A stretch of 26,587 nt of DNA from Bdellovibrionaceae bacterium UBA2316 (GCA_002345205.1 DDVI01000007.1:1-26587); one strand, 5' to 3'; shown: positions 6,925-15,664, counted from the first letter of the stretch. Notes: generated from the letters alone by a model not told the origin. Numbers and translations are program-made.

Positions 6925-7704
6925 TCAGAGAATCTTAGCTTTAATTCCTTCTTGCTGCAGGAACTTACGGATTTGAGGCCCGTCGAGCGGTTCTAAACGG
7001 AACAAGAGTTTATGAATCAAATCATAGCTTTCCTCTGCCTTTTTAGAACGTAGACCCGCGGTTAAGTAAGACAAATCATCACTAATTTTCACGAAGTTGT
7101 CTAATAGGCGGCCCATTTCTTTATTTTTAGACGTCTTTTCTAATAGGGTGAGTGTTTTGTTAAAATTGCTTAATAGCTTATCCATCTGCGAGATAATGCT
7201 AGCAACTGAACCTTCATTTTTGTTCACAAGCTCGATCATTTTTCCCGCTAATCCATAACTTTGCGAAATTAATTGATCGATTCTTGGTGGATCTTCACCG
7301 CGAACCACATCGCCATGACTGAATTCCGGTTGATCTAAACCCCCCGGTGAAATTTCTAGGAATTTTTCACCAATAACACCCGCTAAATTGATAAAAAACT
7401 TTGAATCTTGGCGTACGGACTTCCACGCCTTTTTATCCACAGAGATTTGCACTTGTAATTTTACTTCTTCGCCAGAATTAGGCATCTTAAATTCTGGAAC
7501 AAAGGTAATACTTTTAACTTTGCCAACTTTGATCCCCATAACTCGAACGGGTGAACCTTGCTCAATGCCGCCGGCAAAGTTATACATTACATTTAAATCG
7601 TATGAATTGCTAAACGGCGAAACTAAACCTACCAGATAAGCAAATAAGAAAATCAAAACGAGTGCAAAAACCGATAGCAAACCTACTTTTGTTTCAATCT
7701 TCAT
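6925..7704 (-). CDS. mlaD: MlaD-type MCE-domain lipid-binding protein
   Basis: This 259-residue protein starts with one membrane anchor (residues 7-29). An MCE domain follows at about 36-125, with G-x-x-x-G-S-P-V-R-V-M-G-I-K-V-G-K-V near 46-63. A helical tail to the C-terminus could form the periplasmic tunnel or coiled coil. MCE proteins are the periplasmic lipid-binding subunit of Mla-type transporters that move phospholipids between the inner and outer membranes. It is the last gene of the operon mlaF, mlaE, mlaE, mlaD, eight bases after the second permease. It is longer than E. coli MlaD (183 residues) because of the C-terminal helices. It is the only MCE protein in the window. Confidence 0.92.
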   Translation of the reverse strand: MKIETKVGLLSVFALVLIFLFAYLVGLVSPFSNSYDLNVMYNFAGGIEQGSPVRVMGIKVGKVKSITFVPEFKMPNSGEEVKLQVQISVDKKAWKSVRQDSKFFINLAGVIGEKFLEISPGGLDQPEFSHGDVVRGEDPPRIDQLISQSYGLAGKMIELVNKNEGSVASIISQMDKLLSNFNKTLTLLEKTSKNKEMGRLLDNFVKISDDLSYLTAGLRSKKAEESYDLIHKLLFRLEPLDGPQIRKFLQQEGIKAKIL

Positions 7705-7712
7705 TTATTCCC

Positions 7713-8513
7713 CTAGTAAAAATATGAAAACGTATATGACAGTATAAAATCAAGAACTATGATCGCAACCGAAGCAAAGACTACACTTTGGGTGGTTGCC
7801 CGACCGACTCCATCAGCTCCTGATTTACAATTAAACCCGAAGTAACAACTCATCAATGGAATCACCAGTCCAAAACAAAATGCTTTTATCGAAGCAAAAA
7901 TAATATCTTGAAAATCTACGAAGCGCCTCATGGCAGTGAGGAACAAGCCAACCGAATATCCCAAGAATTGATCGGCAACAATCATCGCGGCCAAAATACA
8001 CACCATATTTGCGATGATACTTAATATTACACAGCCAATGGTCGAAGCGATTAAGCGTGGAACGATTAAAAAACGAACGGGATTAATTCCTAACATTTTT
8101 AATGCATCAATTTGTTCGGTCACTTTCATTGAGCCGATTTCTGCAGCCATGCCGGCGCCAATTCGAGACGTTAGTAATAAGGCTGTCACCACAGAGCCCA
8201 ATTCACGTAATATCAAAACCGAGGCAAAACCTGGCACCATTGAATCGTTCTGAATAACGATTTTCATATGAAACGAAGATTCCAAAATGGTCACAATGGA
8301 TGCGAATGTTACGCAAAAGGCTATGGTCCACAGGCTTCCATTGGCGACAAAGTATAACTGCTGAAATGTTTCTTTTTTTCTAGGTAAATGGGCAAACAAT
8401 TGTACCAGGGTAGCCGCGACTAATTGGGAAAACGACCTAATATCTTTGTAAGAAACAATTAAAAAATGCCCTAGAATTGAAAATGGATTGTTTGAAACTA
8501 TTTTTGTCGACAT
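7713..8513 (-). CDS. mlaE: MlaE-type ABC permease (second of two)
   Basis: From ATG 8513 this is 266 residues. The upstream stop overlaps it as TAATG, which makes this start more likely than the ATG 18 bases further up. Five or six membrane segments and the family's cytoplasmic coupling segment (M-K-V-T-E-Q-I-D-A-L, then L-G-I-N-P near 145-160) are clear. The N-terminal amphipathic stretch is longer than in the first permease. MlaE dimers form the membrane part of the phospholipid transporter and bind the MlaF ATPase. Two non-identical mlaE genes in one operon suggest a heterodimeric membrane core instead of the usual homodimer. Confidence 0.9.
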   Translation of the reverse strand: MSTKIVSNNPFSILGHFLIVSYKDIRSFSQLVAATLVQLFAHLPRKKETFQQLYFVANGSLWTIAFCVTFASIVTILESSFHMKIVIQNDSMVPGFASVLILRELGSVVTALLLTSRIGAGMAAEIGSMKVTEQIDALKMLGINPVRFLIVPRLIASTIGCVILSIIANMVCILAAMIVADQFLGYSVGLFLTAMRRFVDFQDIIFASIKAFCFGLVIPLMSCYFGFNCKSGADGVGRATTQSVVFASVAIIVLDFILSYTFSYFY

Positions 8514-9286
8514 TATCCCACCGCAAACCAAGCCATTAAAAGTTGTCCCAGGAAACTAGTTCCCCAATCGAAAACCACAATTGTAACCATCGTTAATACT
8601 GATGTGCTTACTACTGAACGCCCAACGCCTTTTGCGCCACCGGTTGTAAAATATCCCATAAATGTGCAGATAGTTGCCAAAACTAATGCGTACGACATGC
8701 ATTTTACTAAACCGCTCAAGAGCGAAGGAAAACCTAAAATAGTCGGAATATGGCGAACATACTCTTGAGGATTAATACCAGCGAATAAAATTCCCAGAGT
8801 CGAGCCGCCAATTACTGACAGCATTAAGCCTCCCGTCAACAGGAAAAATGAAGAAATAATTATACCCAAAAATCTTGGCAAAATTATTTCCTGAATAGGA
8901 TCTGCGCCAAGGCATCGAATCGCATCAATTTGTTCGGTCACCTTCATCGTTCCTAACTCAGCAGATGTAAAGGCCCCAACTTTTCCAGATAACATGAACG
9001 CAATTAACATCGGACCAATCTCGCGGATCGTCGCGCTGGTAGCTAGTCCCCCAAGATATGCCGAGGCACCAAATTCGCTCACTAGCATTGCAAATTGTAC
9101 GGTCATAATGCCACCGACAAAAAATCCCGCCATTGCGGTTGTTGGAAAACTTTGGATCGTCACGTGCCAAACTTGTTCTAAAACTAATTCCAATTTACAT
9201 GGACGTTTCCATAACGTCTTTAATACTTCACTTAAAAACAAAAGGATTTCGCCAAGACGATTTAAAAATAGTGCCCCTGACTTCAT
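8513..9286 (-). CDS. mlaE: MlaE-type ABC permease (first of two)
   Basis: This 257-residue permease has the typical MlaE layout: a long N-terminal amphipathic helix, membrane helices from about residue 45, the coupling segment M-K-V-T-E-Q-I-D-A-I-R-C-L-G (about 114-127), and the conserved C-terminal G-A-K-G-V-G-R-S-V-V motif. Its start overlaps the mlaF stop by four bases (ATGA), and its stop overlaps the next permease by one base. Both permeases retain the coupling helix, so both should contact an ATPase. They differ clearly from each other outside the core motifs, so the copies are old paralogues, not a recent duplication. Confidence 0.92.
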   Translation of the reverse strand: MKSGALFLNRLGEILLFLSEVLKTLWKRPCKLELVLEQVWHVTIQSFPTTAMAGFFVGGIMTVQFAMLVSEFGASAYLGGLATSATIREIGPMLIAFMLSGKVGAFTSAELGTMKVTEQIDAIRCLGADPIQEIILPRFLGIIISSFFLLTGGLMLSVIGGSTLGILFAGINPQEYVRHIPTILGFPSLLSGLVKCMSYALVLATICTFMGYFTTGGAKGVGRSVVSTSVLTMVTIVVFDWGTSFLGQLLMAWFAVG

Positions 9287-10017
9287 AATAAATCCCTCGC
9301 CTCTGACAAAAAGTCCCGAACCAATGGAACTTGCGACTGCAGAAGTTCTTGTGGTGTTCCTTGATCGACAATTTGGCCTTGATCTAACACTACTATTCGA
9401 TCAGCGATTTTCAGCGCGCAATGCATGTCGTGGCTTACCACCATCGAAGTCGTATTTAGTTTTCGAGATAAGTTTTGAATCAAAGAATTAACTGAATTTG
9501 TCGTGACGGGATCTAAGCCCGTAGTTGGTTCGTCGAAAAGTAAAACTTTGGGACGTAAAACGACCGTTCTCGCCAGGCTAACCCGCTTTTGCATGCCGTA
9601 GGAAATTTCACCTGGACGTTTTGTTAGGACATTTTCTAAATTAACAAGACTTAAAGCTTGCTCAACTCGCTCTTTAATTTCATTTTCTGGCAGAACGAAA
9701 TGTTTTCTGAGCCCGAAAGCTATGTTTTCATAAATAGATAGTGAGTCGAACAGGGCCGGATGTTGAAATACCATTCCACATTTTTTTCTCACAGGTAAAA
9801 ACTGCTGTTCAGTGAAATCAGTTACGTTTTCGTCATCAATCCAGATTTCGCCAGAATCAGGCTTCATCAAGCCTACTGTATTTTTCAAAAGCACTGATTT
9901 TCCAGTTCCCGAAGTTCCTAAAATGAATACGATTTCACCTGCTTTTATATGCAGATCGATGCCTTTTAAGATCGTCCGTGTGCCAAAAGATTTAATCAAT
10001 TTTTTATACTGAATCAT
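9283..10017 (-). CDS. mlaF: MlaF/Mkl-type ABC ATPase with altered signature (I-S-Y-G-M)
   Basis: This 244-residue ATPase has Walker A G-T-S-G-T-G-K-S (34-41), a Q loop near Q85, Walker B V-L-L-F-D-E-P (158-164) with the catalytic Glu present, D loop G-L-D-P and H loop V-S-H-D. The ABC signature reads I-S-Y-G-M (138-142): the first Gly of the usual S-G-G is Tyr. It is the first gene of the lipid-transport operon, which it should power. A TTGAAG/TATTCT promoter with 17-base spacing lies directly upstream. The predicted leader is only a few bases and no Shine-Dalgarno is visible, so the mRNA may be leaderless. See the second ATPase at 13594-14364 for the possible partner. Confidence 0.93.
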   Translation of the reverse strand: MIQYKKLIKSFGTRTILKGIDLHIKAGEIVFILGTSGTGKSVLLKNTVGLMKPDSGEIWIDDENVTDFTEQQFLPVRKKCGMVFQHPALFDSLSIYENIAFGLRKHFVLPENEIKERVEQALSLVNLENVLTKRPGEISYGMQKRVSLARTVVLRPKVLLFDEPTTGLDPVTTNSVNSLIQNLSRKLNTTSMVVSHDMHCALKIADRIVVLDQGQIVDQGTPQELLQSQVPLVRDFLSEARDLL

Positions 10018-10029
10018 GCTCTAGCGTAT

Positions 10030-10058
10030 AGAATAAAAAATTAACGTGTGAGCTTCAA
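10030..10058 (-). promoter_or_regulatory. Candidate promoter of the mlaFEED operon
   Basis: Minus-strand TTGAAG (10058-10053), 17 bases, TATTCT (10035-10030). Transcription would begin about 6 bases before the mlaF ATG at 10017. The rest of 10018-10191 holds no further gene; on the plus side an AT-rich TATATAAACT directly precedes the ATG of the next gene. Confidence 0.5.
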
Positions 10059-10191
10059 AGTATTGTATTGAAGGAATGAAAATACGCACTTTTGTCCGTG
10101 GAAAATAGTCCTGAAAACGCCCTTGGCTGACGTCCTAATTTCTTTTGTAACAATTCATAATATTCTAAATACGCCGAAAACTATATAAACT

Positions 10192-10749
10192 ATGAATATG
10201 AAAACATTTTTTACATTTTTCGCAGTGTTCTTTTTGTCCCTAACTTTGTGGTCTGAGACCGATCAAAGTGAAGGCAAAAAAGCGATTCTTTCGTACGCAA
10301 TTCCTTCAAAATTAAATTGGACACAAAACACCGGTGAAGACGCTGTTCCCGATATGCAAGTCTTCACGCTCGAAGAAACTGAAGGCCTAAAGTTAGCCTC
10401 CGTGCAAATCGGCAACGAGGACTTGTGGCCAAAGTTTTCGACGATGGATAAGGAAAAAATATTTCAAGAACTTGTCGATGGAAAAAAGTCGGTACACAAA
10501 ATCGCCGGTGTTTCCAATTGGAAAGCCGACAAAACTTTAACTAGAAAATCAGACAAAGAAATCATTTTCGAAATCACGGGAAGTTATACCGAAGACGCAC
10601 AAAAAAAGCACTTCATCGAAAAATACTACATGACACCTTATGGATTTATTTTAATGACTCTTGACTGGACAGCCAAGTCTGATGAGGCTCTTGTGAAAAA
10701 AGCACAAGCTGAATTTAAGAATATTTCGTTCAAATCGGAGATCAAGTGA
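10192..10749 (+). CDS. Secreted protein of unknown function, partner of the 947-aa protein
   Basis: This 185-residue protein has a signal peptide (Lys4, hydrophobic core 5-20, cleavage near W-S-E). The mature domain alternates strands and helices (Y-A-I-P-S-K-L-N-W, then an F-I-E-K-Y-Y-M-T-P-Y-G-F-I-L strand pair and a final helix). The pattern recalls PsbP/MOG1-like or DUF1795-like folds, but I cannot assign it. The ATG has no Shine-Dalgarno and lies right after a TATA-rich stretch, so translation may be leaderless; a second ATG lies two codons on. Its stop overlaps the GTG start of the 947-residue gene (GTGA), so the two are coupled and probably act together in the periplasm or outside the cell. 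Confidence 0.75.
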   Translation: MNMKTFFTFFAVFFLSLTLWSETDQSEGKKAILSYAIPSKLNWTQNTGEDAVPDMQVFTLEETEGLKLASVQIGNEDLWPKFSTMDKEKIFQELVDGKKSVHKIAGVSNWKADKTLTRKSDKEIIFEITGSYTEDAQKKHFIEKYYMTPYGFILMTLDWTAKSDEALVKKAQAEFKNISFKSEIK

Positions 10750-13589
10750 AACTGATAAGTTTGCTTACCATACTCTTTTCCGCATTATCTGGTTTTTCCC
10801 AAGAATATAATCGTGCGGAATGCGACAATGCTATTGATGTTAAACGCTATATCGTTGCGGGATCATTAGATAATAGATCGGCCGGCGGAAAAACTTACAA
10901 TTTCGATCGAATCGTGGGCGCGCTTGAAAATGAGTTACTTAGTGGCGAACCACCTGATGCTAAACGATTTACCTGCTTAAGCATGCTTCATAAAAAAGCC
11001 CACGACGACGCAACTGAATATTGGGTGGGCCGATTGGCTAAATCTACCTGCGCAGGTGATGATGGGGAAGTTCCGAGTGTAAAACCAGCTGATTGTGACG
11101 ACGACACTTGGGATAAATTTCATCGTAGTAAATCACTTATTGATCGCTCGGCTAAACGAATTGCTAAACTTACTAACGACTGTGTTGAACGCAACGGAAA
11201 TAAATCTTGCGATGCCATGGAGACACTTAAAAATATTCAACAAGCAATCGAACCGATGGCTGAAACAACAAATATGGACAAATGTTGCGACACTGCTGAA
11301 GGACCCGCTTTTCGCGTCCTACGTGGGTTCTACACGGTTGAATTTGGCGACATGAATGACTCTGAACTGCAAAAAGAGTGTTACAAACGCACACGGCCTA
11401 GCAACAAAGTCGATGGTGTGATGGAGTTTGCCTCAACGTGTATTAAGAGTGCAGCTCGAGGTATTGCCGAGGCAGTCATGAAGTGGTTTAAGACAGCGAA
11501 AGCGATTTTTGAGCTTGGATCAGTTACCGAAATTTGGCGAATTGTCAGAAACATGTCTCTTGCCGAAGTGGCTCAAAAAATAGGCGCCCTTGTATCGGCG
11601 ATGGTGGATCAGCTAGTCGCTCAGTTAAGTTCTTGGAACAACTGCTTTACCGGTCCATATAAAGTCGACCAAGCATGTAAGTTAGCGTCTAGTATTGCCG
11701 TTGATTTCATGGTTGGTGGCGGCATCGCTAAAGGTATCGGATTTTTAGGCTCCGTACTAAAAGCGGGAGTTAAAGATATTGCCGGAATTGCGAAAAATTT
11801 AATTTCTTCCAGTCCAAAAACTACTGCGATATTACAGAATCTTAAGCCTGGTGCCGCAGGAAAAGCCTCTTCTGCAGCGACTTCGGCGGCAACCCGGGCG
11901 GCTTCTAAAAAGGCGGCTTCAAATTTAGCTATCGCACTTAGACCAGTAACTGATTTTAGTAAATCCGTAGCCGCGCGAGTTCGCAAACTTCGTGAAAAAG
12001 AAGGCGGCGGAAGAATGAATCTTGCTGATCGAGTTGAGCCTCCAATGGGACCCAATGCCGCAACAGCGGTACCAGTTACTCAAGCCACAACGACGGCGAC
12101 GACTGCAGTCGGCGTTCAAACCGGCTCACGCGCAGCCAGTGCCGCAACGTCTGCCTCCAATTCTAATTTAATAAAATTAACTACGAAATCAGTACAAAAA
12201 ATTGAAAAAGATATTCGCGCTTTTAGGGACTCAAACTACAAAGCGATTTACGCAACCCGCGGAACTCGTGCGGTTGACGCACCAGAAAGTTTATTCCTAA
12301 GACCCGATAGATTGGCGGGAAAAACTCCCGCTCAAAAAATGAAAATGATCGAAGACGCCGCAAAACCTCGTCGCGCTCAAGTTGAGCGGCTTTCGAATAC
12401 TAGTCATCCAAGCCGTTTAACTCAGGCGCAGGCCCGTGAAATTCTAGACAATATGGATGATGCGCTAGCACGCCTTCGCCGACGCTATGGTCAATCAAGT
12501 TCAACATCATCAGTCGCATCGTCTGTCGGCGCGGGAGGCTCTACTAGTGCGGGAGTTCGTGCCGGAGTGGCCGCCGCAGATGCCGCGGAAGTCGCAGCGA
12601 AAAATATAGATACCGCAATTCCAACTTCCGCCTCGACAAGCGCGGCAGGTACTCAAGCCGTCGTGGGCACCTCCACATCGAATGCGACAACTGCGTTCAC
12701 TAATACAACTACATCTTTCCTTGATGCGCTTCCTAAAGTCGACATGAGTTCAATTGCCGCGTCTACGGCTCGAGTAAGTAAGGCCGTTCAGAAGCAAATG
12801 GATGATATTAATGATTTCATGCAGAAGGCGCGCGCGAATGCGGCCCAATCGAACCCATCGGCTACGGCCAGATCATCTGTATATAGAAATCAAAGCAATC
12901 GAGCCATTTCTCAGGATGCTATTCGCCGACATGGTGAAATCGAGAATCTCTATAGAAAAGGAATTATTAACGATGAACAAGCTCATGCCATGCACGACAT
13001 TGTTCGCGTGACAGAAAGCTCGGCAACGGGAACTGCGACTCGATATAACACTCGTTATATTGCGGCCCCAAATACCAATCCTTCAACATTCGTTCTTCGT
13101 GAACGGAGCGCTCCTGTTTCACCAGCTGGAGTCGCTGGAAGAGTCTACCACCGCAGCGGAAATATGGGTGCTCCAATGACCGCCGCACAAACTAATAGAT
13201 ACTCAGATTCTGGCAAAGAAACCGCGGGATATGATGATGATACGATTGCGGCATCCGAAGTGGTAGTTAATCGAATTTCTGCAAATTCAAGTTCGATCAC
13301 TCAGGAATTTGCTAACTTAAAAACAGAAGCGGAAATTTTAGACCGAGCGGATGAGCTGAGGGTTAAAGTTAAAACTGTTGAGGCAACTCGAGGAGCCGCG
13401 GCCTCTGAAGAAAAAGAAAAACTACAAGCACTCATTATTTCTATCAATAATGAACGCGATCGTGCGCTTCAGCGAATCCGCGCAAGCGAGACGGCTACTA
13501 CGGCTCCGGTAGCGAATCCGTCTCCGTCTGTAAAACAACCGGCGTCTATTCCGGCTCCAACACGCGAAGAGCCTCTACAAGGTGACTAG
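10746..13589 (+). CDS. Large secreted protein: Cys-rich N-terminus, Ala/Ser/Thr-rich and coiled-coil C-terminus; unknown
   Basis: This 947-residue protein starts at a coupled GTG. A signal peptide covers residues 1-18. All 12 cysteines fall in residues 26-311, and the remaining 636 residues have none. A helical, partly hydrophobic region (about 240-355) contains two Gly/Ala-rich stretches (A-V-D-F-M-V-G-G-G and G-F-L-G-S-V-L-K-A-G) that could insert into a membrane. Ala/Ser/Thr-rich low-complexity linkers (about 370-400, 435-475 and 575-660) separate Arg/Lys-rich helical blocks, and the end is a coiled coil plus a Pro-rich tail. The modular build recalls secreted effectors or envelope-spanning scaffolds, but no catalytic motif is visible. 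It lies between the Mla operon and the second Mla-type ATPase. Confidence 0.8.
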   Translation: MKLISLLTILFSALSGFSQEYNRAECDNAIDVKRYIVAGSLDNRSAGGKTYNFDRIVGALENELLSGEPPDAKRFTCLSMLHKKAHDDATEYWVGRLAKSTCAGDDGEVPSVKPADCDDDTWDKFHRSKSLIDRSAKRIAKLTNDCVERNGNKSCDAMETLKNIQQAIEPMAETTNMDKCCDTAEGPAFRVLRGFYTVEFGDMNDSELQKECYKRTRPSNKVDGVMEFASTCIKSAARGIAEAVMKWFKTAKAIFELGSVTEIWRIVRNMSLAEVAQKIGALVSAMVDQLVAQLSSWNNCFTGPYKVDQACKLASSIAVDFMVGGGIAKGIGFLGSVLKAGVKDIAGIAKNLISSSPKTTAILQNLKPGAAGKASSAATSAATRAASKKAASNLAIALRPVTDFSKSVAARVRKLREKEGGGRMNLADRVEPPMGPNAATAVPVTQATTTATTAVGVQTGSRAASAATSASNSNLIKLTTKSVQKIEKDIRAFRDSNYKAIYATRGTRAVDAPESLFLRPDRLAGKTPAQKMKMIEDAAKPRRAQVERLSNTSHPSRLTQAQAREILDNMDDALARLRRRYGQSSSTSSVASSVGAGGSTSAGVRAGVAAADAAEVAAKNIDTAIPTSASTSAAGTQAVVGTSTSNATTAFTNTTTSFLDALPKVDMSSIAASTARVSKAVQKQMDDINDFMQKARANAAQSNPSATARSSVYRNQSNRAISQDAIRRHGEIENLYRKGIINDEQAHAMHDIVRVTESSATGTATRYNTRYIAAPNTNPSTFVLRERSAPVSPAGVAGRVYHRSGNMGAPMTAAQTNRYSDSGKETAGYDDDTIAASEVVVNRISANSSSITQEFANLKTEAEILDRADELRVKVKTVEATRGAAASEEKEKLQALIISINNERDRALQRIRASETATTAPVANPSPSVKQPASIPAPTREEPLQGD

Positions 13590-13593
13590 AAAT

Positions 13594-14364
13594 TTATAAA
13601 TCTTGTGATCGATTGGCCGTCAGGGGACCATTGATGTCCCCTTTTATAAACTGTTGAACCGCCGGGTGGTTGAATTTTTTAGTCTCTTCCACAGAACCCG
13701 TTAAAATCAAATTTGTGTGATAAACCATCCCGATCTGATCAGCGATTTGGTAAATACGGTTCATGTCATTTGAAATCACCACGATCGTTGATTTATTCTT
13801 AGTTTTTAAGTCGGCGATCAATTCAATAATCTTTTTAGACGTAATTGGATCCAAACCCGCCGTTGGATCATCATACAGCACGATTTTAGGATCTAGTGCT
13901 AAGGCTCTGGCAATTCCTAGGCGTTTTTGCATTCCCCCGCTAATTTCATCTGGGTACAAATTGCGCGCGTGGCTGATACCGACGGCATTTAGGTAATGTT
14001 CCCCTATTTCTGTTATTTCCTGTTCTGTGTTTTTAGTGTTCTCTCTTAAGGCGAAACTGATGTTTTCCAAACATGTCAGGGAATCAAAAAGGGCATTTTT
14101 CTGAAACAACATTCCCATTTTTTTCAATAAAACCAGTTTATCGCCATCTGAACGCTCTTTCCACGTTCTGCCTTCGATTAGAACCTCGCCCGAGGTTGGT
14201 TCAACCAACCCGGCTATCAGTTTCAAGAGCAAAGTTTTTCCTTGGCCACTAGGACCCATAAGACCAAAGCTTTCCCCTGGCTGAATAGCCAGTGCTACAT
14301 TTTTTAACACGTCCTGATCATCAAATCGGACCGATACGTTTCGCAGTTCTATCAACGGATTCAC
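13594..14364 (-). CDS. Second MlaF/Mkl-type ABC ATPase with Asp in place of catalytic Glu
   Basis: The longest frame (261 residues) begins with TTG at 14379. GTG at 14364, with a GAGG box nine bases upstream, is the better start (256 residues). Numbering from the longer frame, Walker A is G-P-S-G-Q-G-K-T (42-49), the signature is a normal I-S-G-G-M (146-150), and Walker B is I-V-L-Y-D-D-P, with Asp171 where the catalytic Glu normally stands. The D loop G-L-D-P follows. The switch region has S-N-D where His is usual (V-I-S-N-D), so the H-loop His is also lost. It is a lone ATPase with no permease of its own, 3.6 kb from the Mla operon, which has two permeases and an ATPase with a complementary defect. 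Confidence 0.88.
   Translation of the reverse strand: MNPLIELRNVSVRFDDQDVLKNVALAIQPGESFGLMGPSGQGKTLLLKLIAGLVEPTSGEVLIEGRTWKERSDGDKLVLLKKMGMLFQKNALFDSLTCLENISFALRENTKNTEQEITEIGEHYLNAVGISHARNLYPDEISGGMQKRLGIARALALDPKIVLYDDPTAGLDPITSKKIIELIADLKTKNKSTIVVISNDMNRIYQIADQIGMVYHTNLILTGSVEETKKFNHPAVQQFIKGDINGPLTANRSQDL
13622..13645 (+). terminator. Terminator of the 947-aa gene, inside the convergent ATPase gene
   Basis: AGGGGAC (13622-13628) pairs with GTCCCCT (13636-13642) around a seven-base loop and is followed by T-T-T. It lies 33 bases after the stop of the 947-residue gene. It also encodes part of the C-terminus (D-I-N-G-P-L) of the opposing ATPase. Confidence 0.65.
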
Positions 14365-14486
14365 AATGACTCGCCTCAACCTGACTTGTAAGAATTCCTA
14401 TTTTCAAGTTAGATATATTACCGATTCTAAAAGAGAAAATGTCAAATGTGAATTTGACCCGAAATGAACTGAAGGAGTGAACACGA

Positions 14487-15650
14487 ATGAACATTCACGA
14501 GTATCAAGCGAAAGAAATCTTGAGAAAATTTAACGTAGCTACGCTAAAAGGCAAAGTAGCTTTTAACGCCGACGAAGCTGTTCAAGCAGCTAAAGAAATT
14601 GGCGGTACGGTTTGGGTTGTTAAAGCTCAAATTCATGCTGGCGGTCGCGGTAAAGGTGGCGGCGTAAAAGTCGCAAAATCTTTAGACGAAGTTAAAGAAT
14701 TCACGAAAAAAATGATCGGAATGACGTTAGTCACTCATCAAACTGGCCCGGAAGGTAAACTAGTTCAAAAAGTTTTCATCGAGCAAGGTTGCAACATTCT
14801 GAAAGAATACTACGTTGCTTGCTTAGTAGACCGTGTTACTGGTCGCGTGACAATGATGGCATCGTCTGAAGGTGGCGTAGACATCGAAGAAGTAGCAGAA
14901 CATCATCCAGAAAAAATCAAAAAGGTGACTATTGATCCAACAATCGGTCTTGCTGGTTTCCAGGCTCGTCAATTAGCTTTCGAAATTGGAATGTCTCCGG
15001 AAGTAGTATCGAAAGCGTCGAAATTCTTTGTTGGTCTATACCAAGCTTTCCTTCAATCCGATTGTTCAAGCGCAGAAATCAATCCACTTGTTGTAACTAA
15101 AGAAGGCGATGTTCTCGCGTTAGATGCGAAAATGAATTTCGATTCCAACGCTCTTTACCGTCATCCAGAAGTTATGGAATTACGCGATCTTTCTGAAGAA
15201 GATCCCGCAGAAATCGAAGCGTCTAAATACGATCTTGCATTCATCAAGCTTAACGGTTCTGTTGGTTGCTTAGTAAACGGTGCGGGTTTAGCGATGTCGA
15301 CTTTGGATATTATCCAATTGCACGGCGGGCAGCCAGCTAACTTCCTTGACGTTGGCGGTGGCGCGAATAAAGAAAAAGTAACTGCGGCTTTCAAAATCAT
15401 CCTTAAAGATCCAAACGTTAAAGCCATCCTTGTTAACATCTTTGGTGGTATCATGAAGTGTGACGTTATCGCTGAAGGCGTGATAGCGGCCTCTAAAGAA
15501 GTTGGTTTAAAAGTTCCTTTAGTAGTTCGTCTAGAAGGTACAAACGTAGAATTAGGTAAGAAGTTATTAAAAGAAAGCGGCTTGAACATCATTCCGGCCG
15601 ACGATTTAACAGACGCAGCTAAAAAAGCAGTGGCAGCGGCTAAAGGCTAA
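14487..15650 (+). CDS. sucC: Succinyl-CoA synthetase (ADP-forming) beta subunit
   Basis: This 387-residue protein is the usual length. The ATP-grasp domain opens with M-N-I-H-E-Y-Q-A-K-E and contains K-A-Q-I-H-A-G-G-R-G-K-G-G-G-V (about 46-60). The CoA-ligase domain contains F-L-D-V-G-G-G-A and I-L-V-N-I-F-G-G-I-M-K-C-D. With SucD it interconverts succinyl-CoA and succinate with nucleotide phosphorylation in the TCA cycle. A GAAGGAG box lies nine bases before the ATG. sucD follows after 14 bases. The C-rich, T-ending codons are more biased than those of the neighbours, as expected for a highly expressed gene. The 100 bases upstream are shared with the divergent ATPase gene. Confidence 0.97.
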   Translation: MNIHEYQAKEILRKFNVATLKGKVAFNADEAVQAAKEIGGTVWVVKAQIHAGGRGKGGGVKVAKSLDEVKEFTKKMIGMTLVTHQTGPEGKLVQKVFIEQGCNILKEYYVACLVDRVTGRVTMMASSEGGVDIEEVAEHHPEKIKKVTIDPTIGLAGFQARQLAFEIGMSPEVVSKASKFFVGLYQAFLQSDCSSAEINPLVVTKEGDVLALDAKMNFDSNALYRHPEVMELRDLSEEDPAEIEASKYDLAFIKLNGSVGCLVNGAGLAMSTLDIIQLHGGQPANFLDVGGGANKEKVTAAFKIILKDPNVKAILVNIFGGIMKCDVIAEGVIAASKEVGLKVPLVVRLEGTNVELGKKLLKESGLNIIPADDLTDAAKKAVAAAKG

Positions 15651-15664
15651 GAAAGGAATATACA

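Noticed and set aside
8994..9491. 165-residue plus-strand frame across mlaE and mlaF
   Set aside because: It lies entirely antisense to two well-supported overlapping genes and has no family-like sequence.
10077..10109. Ten-codon frame with a GAAGGA directly before ATG
   Set aside because: The purine box touches the ATG, leaving no spacer. The frame is too short and lacks repeats of regulatory codons.
11621..12055. 144-residue Ala-rich frame on the minus strand
   Set aside because: It is the shadow of the Ala/Ser-rich part of the 947-residue gene and has no ribosome site.
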